NCBI GenBank assembly: GCA_030549335.1
Contig: CM060196.1
Coordinates: 22,960,501-23,024,500 of the forward strand
Reading direction: 5' to 3'
Length of the DNA: 64,000 nucleotides
Source: Pontederia crassipes
Taxonomy: Eukaryota; Streptophyta; Magnoliopsida; Commelinales; Pontederiaceae
In this document: positions 1 to 13,670 of the stretch, piece after piece
Position numbering within the stretch: position 1 is the first letter of the stretch
Layout of the letters: every line of letters starts with the position of its first letter
Made by a program: the position numbers and the translations under genes
The notes under the pieces: generated by a model
The model's database searches: none
What the model was told of the DNA's origin: nothing
What the model saw: the letters and a program-made list of their open reading frames with translations, nothing else

Positions 1-651
1 CCATGCAGTCCGGTGTATATGACAAAACATTAGTACATTATTCTTATTTATTAATTAATACTTTTTTTGTAAAGCTTAAACATATACTTTCTTTTGCGTT
101 TAAAATGTATTTTGCTTATAATCATAGTAGCAATATCATGAATTTAAGAAAATGGTCGTGTGTAAACCATTCAACATTCGTCTCCGAAACATTTAAATTT
201 CAAGTTTAAGAAATCTTAATCTCGAAGGATACCATGCAATTGCCACACACGTCCAGTTGAACACAGCCTGTTAGGGTTCCCCTTCACTTGCATATTCCAG
301 TCTCTGCATGTTAACTTGAGTTCATGCACATAACATGGCCACAAGTTCTACTTCCTTCATGGGTACTTCAACGAAAGTTATTATATGCGAAAGAGAATAA
401 ATATATTCCAACTCTAAACAATCTTAGTAACTCAGGATACATGTTATGTGTGGTACAAGCCAATTAATGAACTAGTGCCATGTCCAGCGGATGCCAAAAG
501 ACAAACAGTTGAAATTTAATCCAAAGAATTCAACTAGGGCGAGAAGAAAGAAAAAATTTAACAGCTCTCAGGAACGTAGATAACTTGGAGCACTACCAGA
601 GAATGCATCGAATCATGAAAAACTTCCATCTTCGAGAGGAGAGGTGCACAT
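1..651. other. 3' flank of the TAF15b-type gene
   Basis: This stretch lies downstream of the minus-strand TAF15b-type stop codon. About 560-651 probably belongs to its 3' UTR. Short open frames on both strands here show no family resemblance. I see no other gene or repeat. Confidence 0.5.
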
Positions 652-3469
652 TTACCAGCCTCGGTGCCGATCACGTTCTCTCCCATGTTCTCTGACTCGA
701 TCATATTTATAGTCACGGTCCCGGTCTCTGCCTCTTTCCTTCTCACGCTCTCGTTCACGTTCTCTACTTCTACTTCTGTGTCTCTGCCTATCATGGCCAT
801 CTCTATCTCTGTTCCTGCCGCTATCACTTTCTTTGTAATCTCTATTGCGATCTCTACTTCTCTCTCTGCCATCCCTTTCTGCAACACCTGTTCATGTTGG
901 ACGTGTATTTCTGATGAGTCTTTTGACCATTTACCTTTTGTTTGACTAGTCATAATATGATGCAATAATCGTTGCATGGAATTTTTACTGATGCAAAGTT
1001 TCGTAGTTACCTAATTGATCGATATCCCATCCAGCACGCCCTGAACCAGGAGCCACCTTGCCAACTTCAGCTTGTTGAGTTTTTGCACGGAATTTCTTTT
1101 TGAGATTGCCAAACTCATCATACATCTCACCATCATCCTGAAAATAGAGAATAAATACTTAATACCATTATCAGTCTGTTCATCATGGATAAAAGATCAC
1201 CAACCTCTTCAGCTTCTTTGCGTCGACGTCGAGTTTCCTCCAATTCTTCTTCATCAAGTTCTTTGTAGCCACCCCCACGGCCTCCTCTATTACAGAGATA
1301 AAAGCAAAACTTCAGTATGCTTAAAACTAGCAATTTCACAGTATTTTACAGAATGCTCTCGTCCGAAGAATATTAACTAAACATATCTAAACATCATTGG
1401 CCAATGTATCTCAGATTGCCTATGAGCCAACAAAATAATATTACCTTTCAAAACTAAACAGTTAAATGTTCCAATTCAACATCCAATGTCTCACACTACA
1501 TACTCATTTGTCATAAATGGGAATAAGACTTGTGCATCATAACATAAATGTATTTAAACATAAAAAGATAATGGAAATGATGAAAAAGATAGAAAAGAAA
1601 CATCGATGAAAGTGCTTCTTATTACCTCACGCCACCTTCATTGTGCCCTGGTTTATTAGTGTTACAGATATTACACTTTAAACGCTTTGCCCAGTTGATA
1701 TTCCCACACCTAAAATGGTTAATAGCAAATTCAGCATCATCATTGGTATAAAAAAGGAAGAAAAAAGATCTGATAACTTTTAACAAGTCACATACATGCA
1801 GTGACTAATCATTCACATGCAGAGAAATGAAGAAAATTCATCCTATGTCATCTTTATAAACAAGTACTGACTAGAAAAAGCTTGTTGACAAGCTAATGAA
1901 TGAACAAGGAAATAGTGCACATGCAGTGAACTTTTTTTCACATATTGAAGTTTCTTCATCAAAAAGAAAACAATCAGAACTCAATCAAGCATAAAAACAA
2001 ATTACATAAATGGTCACAAGATATTTTTTGAAAGATATGTGGCACCAACATGGTTGTCAATGAAAGATAAATGAAATATAGTAAATGATATAGCACAGGT
2101 TGGCATATCACGTGATATTTTAAAACAAGCTTCAAAGAATAGGTAAATGGGCTATATGTTTACTATAGTTGGTATAATTGTTTCGAACTACTATGAAATG
2201 GGATACTCTGCAATTTATAATTTCAAGTTACATAAAAGATCGGAAAATAGGACTCATGAGTAACTAGATCACTGTTCCATGACCAGAAGCAAATTGTCTA
2301 TTGATACAAACAACTAAAATGATCAAATTTGTCATGCATTTCTGAAAGCAGAGCATTCGAACTCAAAAGTTCTGGAGATGAACAAGGTTGTTTAAGAAAA
2401 TATTGAAAAATCAAAATTTTTTAACATGAACTATAAGGAATCATGCACAGCCATAACTTGCAACACAAACAGTATGTTCATCACAAAAAGAAAAGGATTT
2501 AGTTGCTTCGATAAGATGACACAAGCAAGCGAAGCATGATTATCAAAGAATTTAAAAAAAAGACATATTTCAAGGACATTTAGATATCCTTACATTGGGC
2601 AGGGCCAATCATTTGGCCCAAAAAGTCCAGTGGGACCACCAACAGGGCGGCCACGCCCACCTGCGTCATTGCTCCCACGCCCCCTTCCTCGACCACCACC
2701 AGCACCTCCACCACCACCTGCACCGGAAGGGCGAGCTGCTCCACATCGATTACAAACACCGCGAAATGCAAAATTTACATTGGAGCAACTGCCACCAAAA
2801 AGCAAGCAATAGAATGTAATGTATTCATATGTATCACAACATAGACACAGGGAATCAAAAGTAGAAGACAAGTTGCTCACCAATATCACACAACAGACCT
2901 TGTATTTGGGCACATCCAATCTCCATCTTGCTGCCAGGATTTTGCTGAAGCATCCCCTCGACCTCTACCTCTACCTTCACCCCCATTCATCTCATCAGGA
3001 GCCTCAACCTCACCTTGATTTGCATTAAGGTCGTCTTGCTGGTTATACTCAGTAGAATCTTTACTCTTTGACTCTGCTAAATGTACTTCAATCATACTTC
3101 CATGAAAATCCTTGTTATGAAACCATTCTACAGCAGCCAAAGCAGCATGAGGATCCTCATATGTAATTGTTGCATCACCCTTTGGCTCATTGGTCGCTTT
3201 ATCTCTATACAACCATATTTTTGGTCGACCCGTCCTTTTGTCTTTCTGTCATATGATACATAGAGCATCACTGTATAGTTCAGCAGCAAAGAGATAAATT
3301 GATAATATATACAGGTGGTTAGGAAAAGATACCTGTTAAAACCCCATACCTTAAGCAACCCTATGGTGCCAAAAAACTCGGCGAGCATATTTTCATCTGT
3401 TCCAGGAGGCAATTTACACACATAGACAACGCCATTCGATGCTCCTCCTTTCCCAGAATAACTTGCCAT
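652..3469 (-). CDS. TAF15B: TAF15b-like protein (RRM plus two RanBP2 zinc fingers)
   Basis: This is a TFIID-associated, FUS/TAF15-like nuclear RNA-binding protein. The coding exons are 3469-3350, 3245-2899, 2788-2594, 1709-1626, 1286-1205, 1137-1011 and 887-652. They total 1191 nt, or 396 residues, and every junction is GT-AG with frame kept. An RRM occupies about residues 10-98 and includes GTDENMLAEFFGTIG and PKGDATITYEDPHAALAAVE. A first RanBP2-type zinc finger lies near 148-176 (DWMCPNTSCSNVNF, then VCNRCGAARP). An RGG-type linker follows, then a second finger near 215-241 (NDWPCPMCGNINWAKRLKC). The last 78 residues are rich in RD, RE and RS pairs. From memory, order and sequence closely match Arabidopsis TAF15b, which is slightly longer. 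The start is the first ATG before the RRM, just after a leader intron. The TAA overlaps a donor-like GTAAAT, so a longer alternative C-terminus is possible. Confidence 0.93.
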
Positions 3470-3484
3470 TGAATCAGATATAAC

Positions 3485-4150
3485 CTGTTGCCAGAAAAAA
3501 AAGAGAAAATTTTCAATGATGCACTTAAAGGTATGTATAAGTCTGTAACAGCACAAATGAACAAAAAAAACAACTAGATGGATTTAAATGTTTTTTTCTC
3601 TTTTCACTACGAATTGGATCTATTCTCCGAAAAGATCTAAAACCAAACAAAAGTATCAGCACCATCCTGCTGACTGGAATTTATTGCACCTCTCCAATCA
3701 GAAACCCTGTCGAACCGAGGGATTCATAACAACCAGAAGGAACCATACAATTATTCACCAGGATGCATCCGTTAAACCACCAAAATCAACAAACGCCTTG
3801 CGAAGTGATTCATCATTCTACCCGATTTAGAAAATCGTTCAAACGAAATGGTCGCGGAGGATGCGATCAACAACCACACAACAAATAACAGGGAAATTGA
3901 GAAGAAAAAAAAAACAGGGAAAAAGAAAGAAGAAAGACGGTAGAAATCGAATCGAGATGCGCTTACAACTGCGCACGAGGAGACCAGAAGGGAAGAGATC
4001 TCACTAACTGGGAGCTCGTTGCGTCCTCCTTATCTCCGGCGATCGGAGGAGAAAACCCTAGAAAACAGAGGCGAAGAGCCGAGATGACGAAGCAGAGCGA
4101 TCCGGCCGACAAATAAAAAGAGATCGGGGGCGCTGAACGAACCATCGATC
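3485..4150 (-). promoter_or_regulatory. Leader exon, leader intron and promoter of the TAF15b-type gene
   Basis: The coding exon begins at 3484 after a CAG acceptor, 15 nt upstream of the ATG. A donor of form GTAAGC ends an upstream exon at 3967. The non-coding first exon therefore runs from 3967 to about 4140 and contains the AAACCCTAG motif common in plant leaders. The intron 3485-3966 lies wholly in the 5' UTR, an arrangement often linked to intron-enhanced expression. The transcription start is inferred. Confidence 0.6.
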
Positions 4151-7100
4151 GTTTTGCCTGAGCCGGTCGGGAGTATCGGCTCCGCCAGATGTCGATCCGA
4201 CGGCCGTAATGCTTCGTCCGGTGGACGGTGGATGTTAGATCATCAGATCACGGAGTCATGCGATCTGTTTTTACCTTTTATAGGATGGATTTTGTATTTT
4301 ATTTTATTATTAACAGTGAGACTCATTTTGGTAGCACAATATTTAAAATAAAATAAAAAAAAATGTAAGAAGTCTGAAGTCCTATTTACTCTACCTAAAA
4401 ACTGGCTATTTCATTTTTCACGGCAAAATAGGGGTGAGTGAGATATTAGTGTAAGATAAAATTAAACACACTTAATATCAATATTATAAGTGGGAGAGTG
4501 AGATAAGAAGATAAAAAGTCAAAGCAAGAGTTGTTGAGAAAGGTTCCACAAACCCTTTTGTCTACCCTACTCCATCCTTTCAAATTAGGACAGGATGGAG
4601 AGAGATGACAATTGCATCTTTTATATGAATTGGGATCAACCATTTTTTTTAACTCGAAAAGTAAGACCTCTATTACATTAAAATTCAAATACTTAGAATA
4701 GCTTGGCTTCAAAAGTAAGACCTTCAATTTGTCACACCTTTACAATAATGATGGAGAGTAATTTTTCAAATGCAAGGCTCAAAGCTCTCTTGTGAATTAT
4801 TTTGGATGATTCATTCTTGCCACGAATGTGAGCTCTCTTTTTTTTTTTTTGTGAAATTGAGCTCTTTTAATAGATTTTTCTTGAAATATGATTGTTGGAT
4901 TGAAATATTTGAAAAATATGGTTATTAGACTTTACTTCTACAACTTTGGTTGCGAAGTTAGGTTGAATCAAACTCCTAGTTGGTTATCTCTGAAAGCTTG
5001 TGCTTATTAGAGTTGTTCGTACATGATTTGGATCGAGCATCCTTGGTTATTTTCTTAAATTCATGCTTATTGGTTGCATTTAAACATCTTGATGCTCTAG
5101 TTTAGGTATTTGGTTATTTTCTCAAATCTTCTCTAGCTTCGTTTTAGTGTTTGAATGCTTTAGGTTACACGTTTAGTTATCATGTTTCAACGTGATAAAT
5201 TACGTCATTTTGAACATAACTTACAGATATATAATATTTAAAAGATTCTTACTGCATAAAGTAATATTTTTTATCTTATATATTTATAATTAATTTGATG
5301 AGAAGAAAGTCAAATATTTATGTTAAGTATAGTATGTTTTACTTGATTTTTTTCCTTAAAACGTCTCCACGGCGATCACATCTCCTTGTGTATGAACCAA
5401 CTAAATTGATTTTTGAAGCATATGGAAATCATATGTACATGCACAAACCTAAATTCAGTCAATAAACAGAGATCCAAATAATCAAACAATTGTAAGATAA
5501 AAAAAATAATGACATATTTTGTTGTGTTTATATATGTGATTAATTATTTTTATCACTCAAAAGTTTGCACCATCAACTATACAACATCCTCCACCCCTAC
5601 TTCATTCATGGTGGTGCTTTTATTGGCATCCTTAGTGAGCACTCCATCCATGTCGACCTTCTTTGCCCTCGTGTCATTTCATCCACCGTCTCCATTGCAT
5701 CATTATATCTTTCATGGAGACATCATTCATGTCCATCTCATCCACCTACGCTTCCTCCATGACATTTATGCATATAAATATAGAAAAAAAACATTTATAA
5801 TTAATGTGTGCAGAATATTTGTTATACTAGGATCATCATTAATTGCAATGATTAAAAAGAACCATGAGTTTTAGAACATAATATGGATTGCTCTTGTCCT
5901 AATAACATTATTCTTTCATGTTACTCATAAGAGCTCTAAAAAAATCATTATCCATTGTTGATCAATGTGATCGTGCACAACACCAAGTGAAAATCCTTCA
6001 AAATAGAACAAAGAAAATCATGAAAAATGTTATAAAATTTCTCTCCCCTCTAATACTTCTTTTATAGTGATAATAATATCACTCAAAACTGAACTCTATC
6101 GATAAGTCTTATGATTATTTTTTATTAAATTGATATCTTATTAATTAAACTGATAAGGGATGAATTAATCATAAAAAATTTTGGACCTTTGTGCATGATA
6201 TAGTGCGATGATTCAATGAGAACATTGAGTCCCTTAAAATGGGTAGGGAGCAAGAGGTGTGTCTTGAATTAATTATTTCAAATGAAAAAAATATGAAAGA
6301 AATACTATATATATATATATATGAGCATGACATTGAGTAGATGTGCTCATTTTGACAAAACAGTGAGAAACAAGGCCCAAAGTAAATAATATCATTCATT
6401 GGTTAGGGATGTTACATATGATCAAAGTTACTTCACGTATAGCTCTATGCACAATGGAGTACAATCACTCAACGAGAATGTTGAATATCTTAACGGAGGA
6501 ATGATGTAAGTGCATGCTTTTACATTAGTTTCATATGCATAAGTTATATAAGAAATATTGGGTGCATATGAAACACATGACCTTGCATAACATATTTTTA
6601 TAAAGTTGTGTGAACCAAAGTTCAAAACGAATAATATAATGTATTTGTCAATAGTATTACATAAATAAATCAATTTACCTTAAGATGATTTAAATTAGTG
6701 GTTTGTTTCGGTTCATTTTATTCTAAGATGATTTAAATCGGATCACTTCATGTGCGCTTTTGGGTATCTCTAAAGACATACCCATGGCACAAAATTATAT
6801 TTATTGATACATTTTCTCATCATATGACATCTTAGATTCACATTACTATAATGGTAATTATTGAGCAAGAGTGATACTTGATAGTGCATCAAGTCCTCTA
6901 TATTAATATGAGATAGTAGGTGAAATTTAAATCTCACAAATTTCCAAATATGATTAATCATTTTTATATTACATATAAGATAAGTTATCACCAAATTATA
7001 AGAGTTATATTATCATGTGGTGAACTCATACTTAAATTAATTATTATTCTATCATGAAATTTCATCAAAAGTTTTAGATTTTAATATACACATTTTCTTT

Positions 7101-7168
7101 ATACTCTAATGTAAATCATTTATTCAACTCGAAAAGATATATAATTAATATCAAAAGCACTGAATTTA
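4151..7168. other. AT-rich intergenic DNA
   Basis: I see no gene here. Open frames are short, AT-rich and unlike any family I know. There is a short TA microsatellite near 6308-6323. No terminal repeats or target duplications were recognised. Confidence 0.5.
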
Positions 7169-7886
7169 TGTAACGTCCAAAGAAAAAAAAGATCAAAGAA
7201 GCTTGCTACTGCCTCCAGTCCAACAAGACAAAACATCTATAAGCTACAGTGCCCTAAAAGGAACTCACTTACGAGCTGAAAGCACCCCTCAAAACCCCTC
7301 CGACTTGCTACTCGCCCTAGCTCACCTCACTCTTTCTCCACTCCGCCAGCAGCTACAGAAGCACTCTAAGAGCTCTTGGATAGCAGCAAGGAAGGAGAAG
7401 AAGTGAGCTCAACTAGGAGAGGAAGAAGGAAAGAAAAGAGAGGAAGAAGCTAGGATTTAGAACTTGTTATTAAGATATATTTGAAGGGATCCAAACTCAC
7501 ATAATCTCTCCCTAATGTTGATTTTGATTAGGACATGAAAGGACAAGTCATTTGTTCTTGAAATGGAAGATTAGGAAATGTGCATTATGGCATAGATTTA
7601 TGTCATCTTTTCTTATGATTACCGTTTCATTGATAAGCACGATTAGCATTAAAATGATTCTTGCCATGTATGTTTAGCTCATGATGAAGCTACTCATTTG
7701 TCCACATAAATGTGATTAGTAGTTTTTAATGTTCTTTATGCAAAACTCCACTTATGTTCAAGATTATTATGCTAGAAATGCTCATACATGACCTATGTAA
7801 TGATAAGAGCAAATGTGTGCTCCATGTATGAATGAATGTATGTTTAGAGGAAAGAAAAACGTAGTGAAGATTCTACCCCAACGCTT

Positions 7887-8260
7887 CGGTCGATCAAAAC
7901 CCATTCGGTCGCTCGTTTTTGGAAAGTCCGAAGTCTCGGACTTCTGCGGACGATGAACCAACAAATCGAGCGTCCAAAACCCCACGAAATGGTCGTCTGA
8001 AACCATTTCAGACGTCCGATTTAAAAAGTTCAATTTTGCAGGCATTGCATGCCCAGTTCGGACATTGTAATGCCTAAATCGGATGCCCGCATGGCCCATA
8101 ACGGTCGACTGAAACTTATTCAGTCGTCCGATTTCTCGAACTTTTGCAGATGTTGTGACGCCTAGTTCAGACATCCGAATGACCCATAGAGGTCAATTGA
8201 AACATGTTTGATCACTCGATTCCTAATGAAACGGTCTTCCGAAAGTGGACCGATCGTCTG
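7887..8260. repeat. Degenerate tandem repeats inside the LTR, block 1
   Basis: A motif resembling GGTCGTCTGAAAC...CGTCCGATTT recurs near 7887, 7991, 8103, 8191 and 8232. Spacings run from about 112 down to 41 nt. Each copy pairs a GGTCG-like start with a CGAT-like end, so it is itself partly palindromic. Such arrays are common in the U3 part of long plant LTRs. Confidence 0.6.
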
Positions 8261-10459
8261 CTTCGTCTCTAATGTCTACGTGATGCTGATTGTCTACAAT
8301 TAGAATGATTTGGAGTATGTATGACCTTAAATAGAATTAAAATATGTAACATGTACTGAATGATTATATGTACTAATGAATGTAAAGTAAAAGATGGATT
8401 GATAGAGATATTCTTATTGTTATCATCATATGTATGAGGGAGATCGAGACCCACCTTGAGGGAATAAGGTGCAGCTCTTTATTGGGAAAGACCAATTTAG
8501 GGAATAATGTGTGACTTTTCATGGACCAAGATCCCGGCCTTGCTAGCCTAAGATCATCAAGATAAGAAATTATTTAAGTAAAGATGAAAAGATGAATGAC
8601 TTGGGATATAAAGATAAAGATGATGTTGAAGTAAGCACGTACGAAGATGCAAATGAATGTCCACTTGTCATATCATGATATGAATGAAGATGTTAAAGTA
8701 AAGCAAGATATGTTCATAATATGTCTTAGCATAATGATAAAGATGATATATGTTTATCTTATCTTACTATAATGATTGTTCACATACCATGTAGTGTGCA
8801 TATGTAGTTCATAGCATGTATATGTTCTATATTTATATTATGATGAAATGCATATACCATGATATGTAGAAATTATAACGCTTTGCATTTTTTTTAAAAA
8901 GGTGTAATTAAGTTTAAAAGGAAGGGCATTTTGGACCTTGTGCAGGAAAGGACAACAGAAAAAATAAAATAAATAAAGCGACGCGTGAAAAAAAAAGGCG
9001 GATCGTCTTCCCCACCCCGACCTGGTATAGTGCGCGTGAGACTTCCCAGTCGCCGCCCCTTCCGACCATCGATTCCCCATCGTTTCGCCACCATTTTTTG
9101 CGTGTGAGGTGTCGTTGGAAAGAGGACAATGAGAAGAACATTTTGGGTTAGGAGATGATCGATCCACTGTGCGTGACGTAACAAGCTTAGAACGCGAGAA
9201 AGATGGAAATTTTGTCAGCGACGATTTCGACTCTGATTCGCACCGATCTTTCTCCTGGTGAGTTGTACATCATTCTCGGGTCGATTGGGATCATTTAAGG
9301 GGTTTTAACCATGTTCTTATACCAAATCTCATAGGAGACGGAATTGGGGTTTCCGGCAAACTTTTCCGACGACTTTTCCAGCGAATCGATAGGAAACTCC
9401 AGTCAAACTCATCTTGACGTTCTGATAGGCACACACATGAGGCAAAAAGGGATCAGATTATTGTTTGTATAATAATTAGTAACTAATTTTTTTAGGTTCA
9501 TATGTTTCGAAGTTCGATCATTCTCCGGCGATCTTTTCGACGCCTCATCCTCGTATCGCGGTTGGTAAGCGAATAAGAATGTGCATGTGATTGGATTTCA
9601 GCTATGTGGATAAATTTAAAGTAACTTTATTTTATTATTGATGAAGAAGATGTTCGATGGCTTTTCGACGACGAGTGCGATTGTGATTCTGAGAGCGGTT
9701 GCTACAGTGGTTGTGGTATGAATGGTCGGATAACTAGAAGTAAATTTTTATAATGTAGTGAAAGTTCTAATTGGAAGTTGTTTAAAAAAATTGATTTGAA
9801 CTTCGTTTATAGGGGTTGTTAATAGGAGGCGATGGTTCAATTATTTAGATTCGATTAAGCAGTTACTAGACGATGAGATCTTCTTTTCCTTCTCAGTAAG
9901 TATTTTATCAAATCCATAACATGATTGGTTTATGATAAGTATGTTGAGTTGTTGCGAAGAGTGAATTATCAATTAAATTTTTATAATACTAATTTATCAA
10001 GTAATGGATGTGATAGGATATGTTTATTTTTTATTAGATTCGGACGAGAGGATAATTTGGGGACTCAACGAATCCAAGGTGATGAAACTTATCTCAATTG
10101 ATATGAATTGCTAAACTATTCGGAGTGATGGCATTGTTTCACCCGATGTGGAATAGATTTTTGTGATAGTTTTCTTCATGCATATTTATATATTTGTATG
10201 CTTCATATATGCGTCATCATATGACTTATAACATTTTATTATGAATTTTGGAAATTCGTCGAGGTTTATTTTTGTGAAATTGAAGTGAATATTTGATTTT
10301 TGAAAGGAAAGTTTATATGATGGTTTCCAATCTTAAACTTCTATTTGAAAATTCCATTCATGCATCATGTGCATTACATGTGAAAACCCGCATAAGGTGG
10401 AGTGTTTTCACCTCGGAGGTTTGGCCAATTCCGAATAGACCGGTTGGGGTCCGATTTTC

Positions 10460-10712
10460 TCTGTGTCGATATAATTATCTGAGGAGCAGGTTCAACACCT
10501 TGCGTCGATATAGTGACACGAATAGTGAAATTAGAACAACCATCCTATAATGATATAGTGACACAAGGGATGAAATGGAGAAAGAAAAGAAATAAGTTCT
10601 GTGTCGATATAGTGATACGAGGAGTGATTCAACGTCCTGTGGCGATATAGTGACATGAGGGACAGAATTAGAACGATCACCATGTGGCGATATAGTGACA
10701 CGAGGGGTGTGT
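10460..10712. repeat. Degenerate tandem repeats inside the LTR, block 2
   Basis: The core CGATATAGTGACACGAG, or a close variant, recurs six times near 10466, 10505, 10551, 10606, 10642 and 10687, spaced 37-55 nt apart. It gives rise to the serine- and tyrosine-rich open frames seen on the minus strand here, which are not genes. Confidence 0.75.
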
Positions 10713-11954
10713 GAAGAAGCACTCGATTGACGAGTGATATGGATATTCATGATTGATAATGTTTTCCTAAGTTTTATGATATTATTTTATTACCGCACTC
10801 ATAGCACTCATTTTGGTATGATTATTATTTAAATGAATTTCCTTGAAGAATTAAAAAGGGTTTGGAATGATTTCTAAAAATAAAGTTATTGGTTTTTTCT
10901 TCATTGTTTTAATATTTGAAATAGTCGTTTTACTCACTGGGTCTCTTTATGCTCACTCTTCTTGTTTAATTTTTTTTAAGATAATGAATGAAAAGCTCGC
11001 ATAGCATAAAATAAGAAATGTAAAGGGGCTAGAAAATGAGCATGTGTGAGAGGCGTGATCATTGAATAGCTAATTTTGTATTGACTGAGTTTTTTTATAC
11101 GGATTCATTACTTGATGAATGTTTTGAAAGATTTTGGAAATGTTAGATGATTGTGCGGAGCGAAGGACGCTCATGTTATATGGTTTATGAGCATCTGATT
11201 CATGATTTTGATTCGAGAGTGAGCATGAGACTCACTATTTTGGACATGTGTCCTACCATTATAGCTATTTGTTGAATTGCCAGTAATGTCCTTATAACTG
11301 CTTGTGATGATTAAAATTTTGAAGTTAATTGTTTGTGATGAGATATATATGAATTATTGTACATGACGAATTTACGCATACGTCATGTCGAAATTTTTGA
11401 AAATTTTTAGAGTTAGTTTATTTTTTAAACGTTAGTTTCGATTAAAAATTTGACTTAGAATTTAAATCATTGATTTTCCAATTTCACCCCTTTCATGAGC
11501 CTCAACATACTCTAACAGAAGAAATCTCCTGTACCTCATGAATTCGTGCAAGTATGGACGAAAGCATAGGTTCGATGGCGAGGGCTTCAAGACGATAAGA
11601 TTGCACATATGATGGTCGGACAATGATCTAAGTTATCTTATATTATCGTATGTTATTATGATAAACTCTTTTAAGAGTCAAGGGTGTATGGTCTATGGGC
11701 CTTTGAGTCCTGTACTCTTACACAAACTCATTTATGTATTATGAATTCTATGTTGAATCTTATGTTAGAGCCTATATAGCCCATGGACTAGTACGTTATC
11801 TTAGGATTTATTTGCTTATGAAGTCTTCCATTGTTTTACGTTATTATCGTTTCATTATATTAGTATGTTTTCACTGTGATGTTTTATGAAATTAGATTAT
11901 GTAAGTAACGTTGTTTTCGCCTCTAAATTGGGGTCGAATTTTAAGGACGTTACA

Positions 11955-13588
11955 AATTATTTGCAAATCAATCTCAACACTTATATATTAAGAGGATCAC
12001 ACATTATTTTGACAATGAATTTTCCACCAGTGTTGTACTTATTGTGAGTTTGATTCGATTAATAACTCAATTAATCAAGTGATTACTTACAAAATGTATC
12101 TGATTATTGTAATTCTATATATTTATCATGTGGTATCATATTCCTCAAGCATATTTTACAATCACATTATTATGACTCAAGTCGTCCAATCTTCTAATTC
12201 TACACGGATGAACATTTTGTATTTAATAAGTGTATCATACACCACTTATTAATGAAAAGAACTTCAAAGACTATTTTTTCTATTTATTTAATCAATAACT
12301 TGTGATTATAATATATCACAATAAAAAAATATTGTTTCTTTTTAAAGATTAACATAGTTCAATTTACTAGATTGAGTTTATGGTATATCACTTAATCTTA
12401 CAAAATTCTACTTGCACAATATAGTTAATAAGACTTAAAGAATATCGTCCGACCTTATAAGACAATAGTTCGACGAGCTCAAACCTAATTTGTAGTTTTG
12501 CCTAAAAAGAATAATGAAGTATGATGATGTAATCCAATGTAACTTACGCATATTTCAAGATATCATTTACATATAAGTAAACACAAATATTTTAAAATAA
12601 TTTAATATCTTAAAATGCCTCTAACAAACAAAATATTGATTACACAAGTAGTTTAATAAGACATTAATGTGTATTAAAAGGAAGTACATACATTTTATTC
12701 AATTCATCTAGGATTATAACATGATTAGAATGACTATAATTAACAAGAAATCGTATATTCATTATTTTAATTTCTAATAATATTGATCTAAAAAAATATT
12801 TATAACACTTATAGATCGAGTATTTTTATATGAATGTCTAGATTCGATTATTATGATAGAAATCTCATTTTCACCATCTTAGTTTCTTTGCTCAATTAAT
12901 CAGTCGTTTCTAATTTCTGTCATTTTTATTTTTCACATTTTAGTTAGTTCAAATATTTTATTTTGTTCACATGATTGTTTTGATAACAATTCAAATCATA
13001 TATTCTCATACTTGATTCTTTCTTTTTGGTCAACATTTTATATATTAGGATTTTAATTTTGTTTCAAATCATATATTCTCATACTTGATTCTTTCTTTTT
13101 TGTCAACATTTTTTATATATTAGGATTTTAATTTTGTCTACAAATTTTTTTTCATATCTTTTAAACTTACTTTTTTATGCACCGTCAAACACGCACAAAA
13201 GAAAGACATTCATCAACAATACTTTTTTGCCATAACTTATTTTCAGTAAAACAAAATACGCCCTAAGTTAAGCTTTCCATAATCCTTATAAAAAGAAGGT
13301 AAAATGATGTAATGCAGATGCTGTTCATAGTACACTAATTAACAAGATGGCTTAGCTTTAGCTAATGGGCATGTTTGAATAAAATAAATATAATATAGAA
13401 TCTAAGAGTACAAAACGCATCCAAACACAAAGCACAAACTGAAACTGAGGTCTCTCTGCCCACAAGAATCTATAAAGAGACTCCAACAACAACCTTTTCT
13501 AATGCACAATTTAATCACCCTCTCAAAAGTATCCAAATCAAAATGCATGCATGTTCTCCTCGTCAACTTCTTTACATATGACACTTAC
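11955..13588. other. AT-rich intergenic DNA upstream of the first ATL gene
   Basis: I see no gene. The only structure noted is the 73-bp tandem duplication listed separately. The last few hundred bases are presumably promoter for the ATL gene that follows. Confidence 0.5.
12991..13138. repeat. Two-copy 73-bp tandem duplication
   Basis: The sequence beginning TCAAATCATATATTCTC at 12991 recurs at 13064 and runs to about 13138. The copies differ mainly in the length of T runs, so the duplication is fairly young. No coding potential is seen. Confidence 0.85.
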
Positions 13589-13596
13589 TATATATA
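13589..13596 (+). promoter_or_regulatory. TATA box of the first ATL gene
   Basis: TATATATA lies 75 nt upstream of the chosen ATG at 13671, predicting a transcription start near 13620. An in-frame ATG at 13551 lies upstream of this box, which argues against using it. Confidence 0.55.
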
Positions 13597-13670
13597 CAGA
13601 GAGAGCGCCTTCTCCTCCCCTTGCAACTTGCGTGGGCGCCCTTCAACCAGTGCACCTGTACAGTGCATGC

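Larger units (their letters stand above)
7169..11954. mobile_element. Solo-LTR-like unit, Ty3 chromovirus (Tekay/Del type)
   Basis: The unit opens with TGTAACGTCC and closes with GGACGTTACA, exact reverse complements of the TG...CA kind that bound chromovirus LTRs. It is about 4.8 kb. The 5-bp flanks are ATTTA and AATTA, close enough to suggest a worn target duplication. Inside I find two blocks of degenerate tandem repeats and a GC-richer leader-like segment around 9000-9300, but no gag or pol resemblance. This fits one LTR left by recombination of a large retrotransposon. It is a fossil; a single LTR gives no pairwise age, but the flank wear suggests it is not recent. Family assignment rests on end sequence and size only. 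Confidence 0.6.

Noticed and set aside
558-977. Long minus-strand frame starting MQRLLHHIMTSQ over the TAF15b-type last exon
   Set aside because: It is the wrong frame of the RD/RE-rich exon; the splice-consistent frame gives the family's C-terminus.
10460-10712. CRISPR-like spaced repeats
   Set aside because: Spacing is irregular, repeats are degenerate, and they lie inside a plant LTR.
13366-13440. A tiny Tourist-like MITE bounded by GGGCATGTTTGA and TCCAAACACAAAGC
   Set aside because: Inverted similarity is too weak and no TAA/TTA target duplication is seen.
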